This document shows, in pieces, positions 12,064-22,700 of a DNA stretch of 64,000 nt. The position numbers were made by a program, and so were the translations under genes. How positions within the stretch are numbered: position 1 is the stretch's first letter; each line of letters begins with the position of its first letter. The notes below the pieces were generated by a model. The model searched no databases. It had not been told where the DNA came from and worked only from the letters and a program-made list of their open reading frames with translations. This stretch comes from Primula veris (Eukaryota > Streptophyta > Magnoliopsida > Ericales > Primulaceae), in contig OY821742.1 of assembly GCA_963682055.1 (NCBI GenBank), forward strand, positions 34,257,060-34,321,059, given 5' to 3'.

Positions 12064-13185
12064 TGTTGGCCCGTGCGGCTAAACCTTAGAGGGGGTGAAT
12101 AAGGTTTTAGGCGTTTTTTGCGGAATTAAAATTCTAAGCGCAATAAACAACCCAACTAGCTCAATATATATTTACGACAATAAATATGCGATGATAATAC
12201 ATGAATGAATTGAAACATGCGCACAATCACAAATAATATAAGTTGCGGAAAGTAAATAATAAGGGAAGAGATTGACACCACGATATATAGAGGTTCGGCA
12301 AACCCGCCTACGTCCTCTCCTCGGTACTCACGCTACCGACTATTTCACTAAAATCTTCTTCCCAACATTACAACCTAACGAGCTAATCGACCGATTAAGC
12401 TCCCCCTCACTCTATGAGTATCCCGAATGAAAAGACCTAGAGCTTTTAAGCTACACTTGCTTACAAAGCCTCTACCCGATCACTCGCTCACAAATGAGTT
12501 TATAATTCACTCTACAATTTGAATCGAAAGGGTATCGCTCACTAACAAATAATATCTTGGTGTTTATATCATTACAATAATATTACACTCAAGAATTTAT
12601 AAGAATACAAGTGAGAAATATGTAGTATTAAGCTTGATTATGATCTTGAAAGAATAGCTTATGTGTGTTTGAATTGAGGTATTTTCATCAAGGATTTTGG
12701 GGGGTATTTGAAGGCTAATTGGTTTTGTTACCGTTGTATGAAGGTTTATGTCTTTAACCATTGGTTTTAAGCAATTTCCCATTTATCCAGAATAAGTCAA
12801 AAAGCTATGTTTTAGAATTCTGCAGAAAACGATCGGTCGTTTTCTGCATTTTGACCTGTAATTTTTATAACGACCTCACTGCTCAATTTTGGACCAAAAA
12901 CGATCGGTCGTTTGTCCAAAACAATCGGTCATTTTTCTGGTAATTTCTTGGTTTTCCCGCTATACTTCGAATGCTCGTAATTTCTTCGTTTTAACTCCGA
13001 TTCTGGTTCCGCTTGAACCTTCGGCTTCGTATTTGAGCATTCTTATCATTTTGAAGTCCTGAAATATACATTTTCTATTTTTGGAAAAGACAAAGAATTA
13101 TATCACCGAAATAGAGAAATCGTAAAATCATTAATACATAATCAAACGTATAATCAAAATCAATTATTGAACCCATGGTTCAACA
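12064..13185 (-). repeat. 5' LTR (by element orientation) of the nested Sirevirus-like element
   Basis: This 1,122-bp repeat is paired with 8192-9311. It carries three recognisable ATCGGTCGTTT-type motifs (about 12833, 12903 and 12924), against four in the other LTR. One motif position has been lost by substitution. Confidence 0.88.
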
Positions 13186-13190
13186 TAACT

Positions 13191-13327
13191 TACTACACCC
13201 CTCCACTATATAAAGGGATGGTACCCTTCACCTTTGAACACACGTTTATATGAATAGAAAGATATACTTTGCTATCTCACTATATTTCTTATTTCGTTGA
13301 TTCTTGCCTAATAGTTGTCAAACAACA
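13191..13327 (+). repeat. 3' LTR of the old Copia element, right part
   Basis: The LTR continues after the nested element and its TAACT duplication. It contains TATATAAAGG (about 13206) and ends CAACA before the GTTGC target duplication at 13328-13332. Confidence 0.85.
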
Positions 13328-13460
13328 GTTGCATAATTGTTAGTAATTATGAATGTTCAGATAATGAATGCCCGGTGCAAGGGTTAAGCTAAACATCACT
13401 AAATGTTGTTAAGTGTCTGTGTTTTATATTTAAGCAAAAACAAGTTACAGTAGATATGAC

Positions 13461-16414
13461 CTAGGGGTGGCTATTTTGTACCGATTCGTAACAACCGACC
13501 AATTTTCGAACCGAACAGAACCAGTCGATACCGAATTTTTGATATACCGAATTTTTGGTTCAGCTGTACCATACCATTTTGAATAAAACGGTTTGATTCC
13601 GGTACAAAATTAATTGTAGCATACTATACCGTACCGAACAGAATTTATACTCTGTATATAAACATGCGGATAAAATATAACTAAGCAATACTATGATCTT
13701 CCCCAATTCTCTTAATTACCTTAAATCATACAAACAAATTACAATCGGTCAATCACACATATTTCAAGCTCATTGAGTAAATTAGGAATCATATCTTTCA
13801 CAAAATAAAAGCATTGACATGTATTTTACAAATTATGCAGTCTCTCTATTTAAAAAAAAAGATGTGATCTTTTATCAAATTCATTTTATTTGGTCAAATT
13901 TTTCCTATATATAATATACCCATATATACTTCTGAGTTTTATTATCTAATATCTACCACTTGTTTTCTCAAATTACGAGCTGCTACTGCTAGACAATGGT
14001 GAGATTTCAGATTTCATTACTTCTCTTTTTATTTCATTTAATTTTTTATTTCAATTGTTTTATTTATTGATTTATTATATTGTATATTGGAAGGGCATGT
14101 TTAGGTGACCCGTTTTAAGATTAAAAACTAAAATTAGTTCGAAATTTGATTTGAGTTGAGCTGTGTTGTGTGAGTAGTTTTATCCTCAATACTAATATGT
14201 TTTTATTAGATAAATATGTTCTGCAACTAGTTGAAATTCGTTGTCAAAACTTTGTACATATCCACATAAATTTGACACAGGGAAATCCATATCATTTTGT
14301 TTGTAGTACTTAAACTTGTCGGAAGGATTACGGGTCAACTTTTCCAAAGCAAGAGCGTTGTTGTTAATTTAGTAAAACCACGCTCATCCGTTAGATTAGT
14401 TTTAGGACTTAGACCTACTATAAAATCTGTAATTTATTTCCCGAACAAGTTTAGTTGTGTAACTTGCAATATTTTAAACTTTGTTCACTAAGAATCCAGT
14501 AAAAATGGTGTGTCTATTTGGTTTATGTTTTAAATGAAAAGTTGGCGTGTGTAGTTTTCAGTTGTCTCATTAGTTTTCACTACAAGTAGTTGTTAGTTAA
14601 AACTTGTTTGGTTACTCACTTAATTCTCACCCTTAAGGTTACAATATAGTTACTGGCTTACTGCTATTGGTTTCATAATTTTAGTATATTTATGTTAAAA
14701 ACTTCTTATGTTTGGATTCGATTATAAGTTATCAAATAAAAACTTCATGTTTAGTTTTAGTTAATAAACTTTTAGTTCTAAAAACAGGTTTAATATAAGT
14801 TGATGGTGTTTATAAATTCTAACTAAGTCTCTCAAATTTAGAGTTTGTTTGGCAAACTATTTTGAAGTTTAGTTTTCACTTGGTTCTCTTTTAGAGCTCC
14901 TAGTTTTATTTACCTAGTTGTTCAATCACAACGGATACATGGACCTCGATTCATAATATTAGCTACCTTGTCATTACTGTTCACTTTATAGATGATGACT
15001 GGAAATTACATAAAAGAATCATCAACTTTTGTGTGATAACCAGTCACAAAGGCGAAGATATTGGCAATGTTTTGGATTTGTGTTTGAGGCAATGGGAAAT
15101 CAACAACATTTATTCAATCACAGTTGATAACGCGAGTGCAAATAACACGCCAGTTGATTATATTAGAAGGAGGTTTAAGATTTATAAGACGTTGTTGTTT
15201 GATGGGGAGTATTTGCTTTTTAGATGAGATTGACGACATTATGGCTGAGTGTGTGGAAGAAAGGTTTGATGGGCAGAGTGAGATCATATCTAATGAAGTA
15301 GACCAGTACCTTTCGGACAAGGATGTCAGCATATTTGTGAAGGATTTTGACATACTTGCTTGGTGGATGGTTAATGCGCCAACTTATCCGGTACTTGCAT
15401 GTGTTGCAAAAGATGTTTTTGCCATTCCTTGTTCAACAGTGACATCAGAAAATGCCTTCTCTTTGTGGTCTAGAATAGTTGATCCATTTAGAGCATCTTT
15501 AACTCCGCGAATGGTTGAAGCACTTGTTTGCAGCTCTGATTGGCTAAGAAGTGAAGAGGTAAACTTTTATAAAGAACCCAGTGAAGATGAGCCCGAGTTT
15601 TATACTTCACTGGAAGAAGTCGAAAAGGGTATGCAAAATTGTTAGATTCTTAATTTAATTAACTTTTTATTTCTTGTTCAATGTAGTTTCTACCTTTATG
15701 AATTATTTTATATCTTTGCAGAGAGTTTAGGATCAAGTTCCGTGGAGAGCCCAACTGAAAGTAGTACTTCATTTAAGTGCAGAAATCCATCCGGATCTAC
15801 GGGTATATTTTTAAGTCAATTATCTTTAAGTTGGTTACATGTTTAGCTTGACATGTTAAATAAAGACTTAAAGAATTTTAGTAAACTTTTAGTATATCTG
15901 TATCAACATTGTTGTATTGTATTTATATTGTATATCTATTTATATTGTATTTGTGTGAGATTGCATATATCTGACCAAGAATTTTAAGCATTCCGTGTCA
16001 AATTGTCAGGCCAGACCAGTTTATGACGTTCGAGAATAAAAGCTGAAGAGTTTCTCTTATTTTTTTACAATCTTCATTTTAATGTTTCAAGTTACTGGAA
16101 TATTGTCGTCTTTTTATTTATGAGTTTTTAATTTTTATTGTTTTTGGGAATTATTTTGCTGTTGGGAATACTTTGGTTTTATAAGATATTGATTTTGATT
16201 TTGAAAGTTAATGTTCTTTTTCTTCATGTCATTGAGTAGTTGAGTTTCTATTTTTTTTTGTAATTATTACATGTTTGGTATAAAACCGATACGGACCGAC
16301 ATTGTCGGTATACCGATTTGCTTGGTTCAGTAATGATACTAATTTTTAAAAACCAAACTAGTACGGTATTGGTATGAATTCAAAAAAATCGGTATAATAC
16401 GGATGTCACCCCTA
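13461..16414 (+). mobile_element. Defective hAT DNA transposon
   Basis: The left end CTAGGGGTGGC and the right end GTCACCCCTA are inverted. The flanks GATATGAC (13453-13460) and GATATGGG (16415-16422) form an imperfect 8-bp target duplication, the hAT length. Subterminal regions on both sides are full of CCGAAC / CGGTA motifs in opposite orientation. The 2.95-kb body encodes only part of an hAT transposase (14927-15645). The N-terminal BED zinc finger and much of the catalytic region are missing, so the element is non-autonomous. Confidence 0.8.
14927..15645 (+). pseudogene. hAT transposase fragment with internal deletion
   Basis: The first part (14927-15225) reads ITTDTWTSIHNISYLVIT, then ITSHKGEDI and TVDNASANN. 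This is the conserved central block of plant hAT transposases of the RICESLEEPER/DAYSLEEPER kind. A frame change at about 15210-15230 joins it directly to the C-terminal dimerisation domain (about 15235-15645), with DILAWW, YPVLACVAKDVFAIP, STVTSENAFS and DPFRASLTP. In intact relatives several hundred residues lie between these blocks, so an internal deletion is inferred. A downstream piece (15721-15800) may be a further 3' exon. No intact start is seen. Confidence 0.78.
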
Positions 16415-16571
16415 GATATGGGAGTGAATCATTACAACATTTCAACATTTTTTTCTTGACATTCTGATACTGTATATATTCTATATCATTGATTTATTAA
16501 AAAAATATTAATAAATTACTAATACTTACTAGTGTTTGAGAACATGCTTTAATTGTTAAGTTTTCCCAATA

Positions 16572-19500
16572 AATAATAAGTAGCAGAGCCATAAATTTCG
16601 AATCTATTAGTATATCACTTGAAAGAGACACAGTACTATTAGTCTTTGCACCGTTTAAGTAATGACTCATAATGCTTGTACTTAATTAAACTGTCTATTT
16701 CGAAATCTATTTTTTTTTTCTTATCTTGTAGTACATGACCGAATATTTCATCATAGCACCTCGTAAGCAATGATTCATTATGCATCATTTTATTCATTAT
16801 AGTCACGATCTTTCATGACTGGACGCTTTATAAGCATTAATGAGGGTTACAAATTGCCATGACTGTTCAATTATATTCCGTTAGCAATCTAATTTATAGA
16901 AGAAATATTTATAAAACCTTGTTACAAGAGAATGGCGTTTGTACAAATTACAATCACACGGATATCTATATACGTAAGTATGATAAAACAGACTTTGACA
17001 TAAAATTCGATAAAAGGAACAAAGAACCATGTATGATAATTAAAGTTGTCAAATTAAATACTCGATAGTCATATTAATTTGTTAGTAAGTTGTAATTATA
17101 AAACTATAGGTATGTGTGTTAAAAAAAATACATGATAGTCGGTATGAGTCCCACCCTAATCCTCCATCTCAATCCTATATATGTAGTGTGCCAGTGTCAA
17201 AATGAAAATATAACAACCTCATAAACATTTTATAAAAGTTTAATCTACTATTATTAGTCTCTGCCAACGTAAATTGATGATGTGTGAAAGCAAAAGGTGA
17301 ATCAAATTATTAATTATTATTATTAAGGGATGAGGTACAACGTTCAAAGGTCGACGGTGTTACTCTTGTTAGTTGATATAAATTATAATTTGAATATTAA
17401 TTAATTATTATATATACTTTCTTATTTGCTCTGCAGTCATATTCAACAACGAGAACTTTAAATAATGCACTAAGAAAAACTATTTTTTAATCAGATCTCT
17501 AATTTAATTTGTAAAGGTTTGTGCTTATTTCGTTGTATACAATAGACATTTTAATATTTTGAAAACATCCACTCACAAAGGGTTTAAGATTAAGAGGTTT
17601 TGCGATTGCGTGTTTGACCCGTGTGAAACAAAAGAATGAATATTTTCCCAATTTAGTTTCTTTCAGGTACATTGCATATGCCCTGAATACTTTTTCCGTC
17701 TCAACTTCCAAAACCTTCTTATTTAAAAATTTAAAACAATTTTGATAAAAACTCAAAAAAAAAATATTAAAAAATTAAAATTTTCAAACAAAATCTACTT
17801 TTTAATTAAAATATGAAGTTTTGATTATAATCTTGTTATGTTTAAACTAACAAAAAGTTATTTTTTAAAAAATAAAAAAAAGAAAATTATTAAAATATCA
17901 AAGCTGACACTTATTTTAGGATGTATCAAAAAGTAATACAAGACACTTATTTCGGGAGGGAGGGATTATTGAGTTATCATATTTTATAATAAGTCAATCC
18001 GATATTTTTGAGTTTGTCAAATTTTATCATTTTAAAAAAAAAAATATTCTTACATTTTTTTTATTAATTAATATTATGTCATACTCTCATAGATAATAGA
18101 AAAATGAAAAATTAAACAACTTAAAATTCTTTTAACTCTTTTCATTTTTTTTATTACTCATGATTATAACTGCTATCAAAATAAAAGTACATTTCATATT
18201 TTATCCCTCCATAGCGTCACACATTTATTTTGATACGTTCACGTGCTATCCCTAGTCCATAGAAACTATATATATACTCTATCCCTCACCTATTGTAATA
18301 TATATATAGGATATATAATTACGTTACGTGCAACTATAACTTATAAAATTAAAGTAACTGAATAAACAAAATGGAATTATCAAAGTTTAAATAAATATAA
18401 ATATAATTTTGACAATCATGCAAATTTCAAGTAGTTTCAGAATGGGTAATAGTTTTTGAATAGATTGATTAATAGTAGAGTATACTAATTTTCTAGAGTG
18501 CACTTTTTCTTTCTTTCTTGCAAGGAAATTAATTTTTACAAAACTAATTTATATTTTATTAAGGCCAAATATGAGAAAATTAGGATTCAACATGTTTTAG
18601 CAGCTGTTTTTTTTTTTTTTTGCTAGTTGGAGTATTTTTCTTAAATAAAAAACACTATGATTGTTTCTTTCCTACCCTTGTCATGATCTAAAAAAGAGGT
18701 ATCTTTAAGATAAAAAAAAAAGGCTAAAGAAGAAAAGCCTCTAAAGTTATTGATATTATCTTAGATCATCCATAATTGTATTAATTTTAACAATATTAAT
18801 TTTGACACATCATCATTTAATTGCATGTTAAATGATACCTATGTAACTTAAATTTAACATTCATATTAGTGTATTAACTTAACAAAGTTATCTAATTTTA
18901 ATTAAAATTAATTATCAATTGAAATCTCATTAATCAGTCATTTTGTAAACCCCCATTAATATAGGAACTAAACTAGGAGTATTTGAAATATAGTTCATGT
19001 TTTAATTAATTGTATTTTGCCACAAAATTCATTAACAACATTAAAAACATTGTTATATTTAACAATTTTTTTAACATCTATAAAGATAACACATGATTTA
19101 ACATAACTAATGGAGACAAAAAAAAATGCATTGTTAGCTAAGCATTTTAGTTAACAATAGAGATAATAACACTATTGTAGATGCTCTTATATAATTTTGA
19201 TAATAAAATAGAAATTATATAGGTTTGACGGGTTTAACGGTCCAAGTTCCGAATTAGACGGCTTGAATCAGATTTGAGATATTGAGTACGAGTCCAATCC
19301 ATTATGAACCATTTTGATCTTTTCGAGTCCGAGTTCCAATTCGTTTAAGTTCAAATCCGGATCAAAAATATGATGACGAGCTATTATGTATATAAGAGAT
19401 AGATATATACTTTTATTCTTTCTAGAATAATTTCTTTCTAGAATAATTTAGCAATGAGGTGGGAGAAAAGATGCTTTGGGACCCAAGGATCTAAATAATT

Positions 19501-19791
19501 GGATCCATCTTATTCAATGGCCGGCTAAGCTTTGACAAAAAAAACAAACGACTTCAACTAAGTACTTACTAAATATACGGTGTGGGTCGAGTGTTGAAAA
19601 CACTCTGTACTTGTATTGTATCTATTTATTGTATCATTAGGACTTGGGAGTACTATATAAGTACATACTTTTATGTTGTAGGAGTATCTATTTATTACTA
19701 CTTCATTAGTACATTAAACACCTCAACAGTTAATGCTTCCATATATAGGAGTATTATTAATATATAAAGTACTAGTATCATTTTTCATTTA
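16572..19791. other. Intergenic AT-rich DNA upstream of the first CBP60 gene
   Basis: Short ORFs here have no recognisable domains. A G-rich end at about 17940-17967 (GACACTTATTT then GGGAGGGAGGG) resembles one terminus of a Stowaway-type MITE, but no partner end was found. TATA-like TACTATATAAG (about 19652) and TATATAAAG (19761-19769) lie before the CBP60 start. Confidence 0.45.
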
Positions 19792-22700
19792 ATGAGCTCT
19801 GAAAAAATGCCGGGAATTAGTGGATCAAATCTACCAGGGATTTTATTTGATATTCAGAATAATCCTGCTTCAGAATGGTACTTTTTTTCTCTAGTATTTT
19901 TCATTTGTATTATGTGTTTTTTTCTTTTAACTTTTTGTAAGATAGTGAATTGTTCAAGTAATTAAGTCAACTAAGCGGATTCAGAGTTTATTACTGTTAA
20001 TAGGCTTAGCTTAGATCAAAGTGGTGTAGAGTTACTAGTTTTTTTTTCTTCATGTGTTTAATTATGTTTTATGTACTTTTTTAAAGCTTTAAAGTGATGT
20101 GGTAATTAAGTCAACTGAAGAGATTATGAGTTTATTACTGTTGATAGCTTTGATTTAAGAAGTGTAGAGTTATTGTTGTATAACCACCATCATTGGCAGA
20201 TCACCCAAATAGAATAATTTAAGGGAGGGGATGAAATTTCAGACACACACACAGACATATCCATATATATATATACATATATTGTATTTGTTATGGAGTT
20301 GAATCATGCTTATTTATAATATTTTGACCAAATTATACGGTGGAAAATTGAATCCACTGTTTATGTTTCATTCTCGCAGCCCGAGATGAGAAATGGATGT
20401 AGAAATTGGATGAACTGTTTGTTGTTATGGTGGCAAATATGCTATACTTTTGTGATATGTCTTAAAGATATACTTAACTGATATTTCATATGTTGCCTTT
20501 GTAATGTGTTTAGATGTTTTTATATATCATTTGAACTTTGATTCATGAAATATCGAATAAGCTTAGATCAAAGTAGTGTAGAACTGCTGTTTTTTAATCA
20601 CCGTCATTGGTGGAACCAATATCTTCTTTGATGAGGTGATGGATACATTAGTCTTTTTTGTTGTGGAATTGGATCAAAATGATTAATCAAAATTTTGGAC
20701 TAAAATTCATTGTGAAAAATTGAATCCATCATATTAGTGATTCATCGTTGAAGCTTGAAATGAGAAATTGAAGAGTGTATGAACAATGAGTTTGCTAGTC
20801 ATGTCTCTGTATGAAAGTAAATAAAGTCAAACCCTCTTGTTATAAGACATCTTGTGTTCAATGTGTTATTCATAGTCATAGGGTTTGGTTAGTTGGAACT
20901 TTTTAAGCTCAAATAATTTGCTTGTTTGCTTCTAAGCTGAAGTATAGTTGATTGAAAAAAGCAGCCAATAAGGCCTAGTTTGTGTTTAGCTATTTCTTTG
21001 CATGTCTTCATGTAGTTGACTAGTGAAGGAATTAGGATCTTAACCGGAAAGTGAGTTTACCTCTGTGAGGGTTAGAATAGCTTTGGTCGATGTAAGTAAC
21101 CTAAATCGTGTGATTTTATTGAGTGAACTCTGAATTCTTGAAGTTTCAGGCTGTTTATTTTACTATCAGGAAGAGACTGTGCACTACGCTAACTTCACCT
21201 TGTCCCATCAATTGATCTGAGTATAACAATATCCGTAAGCTATTTATTGTTTGATTAGAACGACTTTGACTTTAATATTAACCCCTTAATCTTTAATTGT
21301 ATTTCGTTTTTATCAGTCTGGTATCGGATATTATGGAGTTGTTTGCAGCGCCCAGCTCTAAAAGACACGAATTGGAGCGCTTGCTTAGCAGATATGTAAG
21401 TCAATGTGCTCAAGACTCCTATTTCCTACCTGGTTTTGGTATTTAGCATTTTTGAGCGTATTATCTAACTTAACACTGTTATAAGCTTCTATAACGCTTT
21501 TTCTCTTCGTCTGAACGCTTACTTTCTTTTTAGGTTTTCTCGGTATATCTTTCTTTGTAGCTCTAAATTAAAGTAAAGTACATGTACTTGCAGAGTTCTT
21601 TTTCTGCTAGTCGTAGATATGTTGTCAGTGTTGGTTTTTTCAAAATAAGAGTGGTTTCTTAAATGATCAACGTCCTTGAAATCCCTCCAGCACGATGTTT
21701 AGCATTAGTGTAATCTTTCATTTGTTTCTTAGATCCTATAGATGATTGTCTAGAGGTTCATTAAGCCCAAATCATTGCTTCAATGGAATCTGATACATAG
21801 TAGGAAAATAATATTGAAGAGACTTTTTAAAACTGAAATTTTCCCGAGACGTTATGAATATATGGTATTTCATCATGTCTCTCATTATACAATTACTTGG
21901 AAATATAGTAAGCTTAAGTTTTGAGCTCATGTTTTTGACATTTACATGTATTTTTCCAGATGAATCAAGAAGGTAACCTTGCAGTGCCAGAACAAATGCT
22001 TCTTTCTAGCAAAAACAGGTAAGGCATAATATAACTTTTATACTTTGGGCAAATAAAGAGTCTTGGTATATGCAAACCAAAACCTTAGAGCCATCTTTTG
22101 GACATTTGTTTTTCTTCATTTCGTAGACCGTAGTAACGTCGTTCGATCATTTCTGCTCTATGGTTGTCATTTTCAGTAAATAACTAAATATCTGTAAATC
22201 TCAAAGAGTGTTCCCCTTGTTACTCAGGAACACGGAAGATCAGATACGTTGGACAGGGCACAGGATCTTACAGCTAGTGTTTTTAAACAATATCCGTCAA
22301 TCAGTCTTTACTGGGGTGCCCATAAAAGGAGATGATTGTCAGGACCTTATGGTTGCTCTGATCAATGGTCAATCAAGAGAAATTGTTAGATTTGGCCCTG
22401 AAGCCTCGGCAAAAATAAAAATAGTGGTTCTAGAGGCAGATTTTGGTGTGCGTCTAGAAGATAATTGGACCCCTGAAGAGTTCAGTAGTAAAGTTATTGA
22501 AACAGAAAGAAATAAACGACTTCTTTCTGGAAATTTGGAATTGGATCTGGACAAAGGCATTGGTTCGGTCGGTTCTTTTCAGTTTTCTCATACCAAAAAT
22601 TGGAAAACAATACATCCATACAGGCTCGGTGCTATAGCCACAGATGGTCGTATGAGAACTAAGATAAGAGAGGGATTTACAGATTCATTTGTAGTTAAAG

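Larger units (their letters stand above)
8192..13185 (-). mobile_element. Nested pol-less Sirevirus-like Copia element
   Basis: A 4,994-bp retrotransposon lies in reverse orientation inside the older LTR. The two LTRs (8192-9311 and 12064-13185) begin TGTTGG and end CAACA. A perfect 5-bp duplication TAACT flanks them (8187-8191 and 13186-13190). The primer-binding site and polypurine tract are in place for the minus strand. The interior is only about 2.75 kb. It encodes a long Gag with a CCHC knuckle and coiled coil, stops just at the start of protease, and lacks integrase, reverse transcriptase and RNase H. A non-autonomous deletion derivative is the best reading. The Gag layout (CCHC, acidic serine stretch, long coiled coil, second Cys/His cluster) is of Sirevirus type. 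Confidence 0.88.
1185..13327 (+). mobile_element. Old degenerate Ty1/Copia LTR retrotransposon (host of a nested element)
   Basis: The element is bounded by short LTRs (1185-1419, and 8088-8191 continued at 13191-13327) starting TG and ending CAACA. It is flanked by a perfect 5-bp target duplication GTTGC at 1180-1184 and 13328-13332. A purine-rich tract AAAGGAGAG (8079-8087) precedes the 3' LTR. Directly after the 5' LTR lies CGTTATCGGCAC, similar to the primer-binding region of several plant Copia families. The interior, about 6.7 kb, carries broken integrase, reverse transcriptase and RNase H in Copia order on the plus strand. The element cannot be autonomous. A second retrotransposon (8192-13185) interrupts the 3' LTR. 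Confidence 0.85.
13346..16571 (+). repeat. Tandem host repeat, copy B (split by the hAT element)
   Basis: The parts 13346-13460 and 16415-16571 together match copy A (884-1178). The hAT insertion lies after the CAAAAACAAGTTACAG block. Copy A shows the empty site at the same place. Confidence 0.68.

Noticed and set aside
17940..17970. Stowaway-like terminus GACACTTATTT..GGGAGGGAGGG
   Set aside because: Only one end was found. No matching inverted partner or TA duplication could be located nearby, so no element was called.
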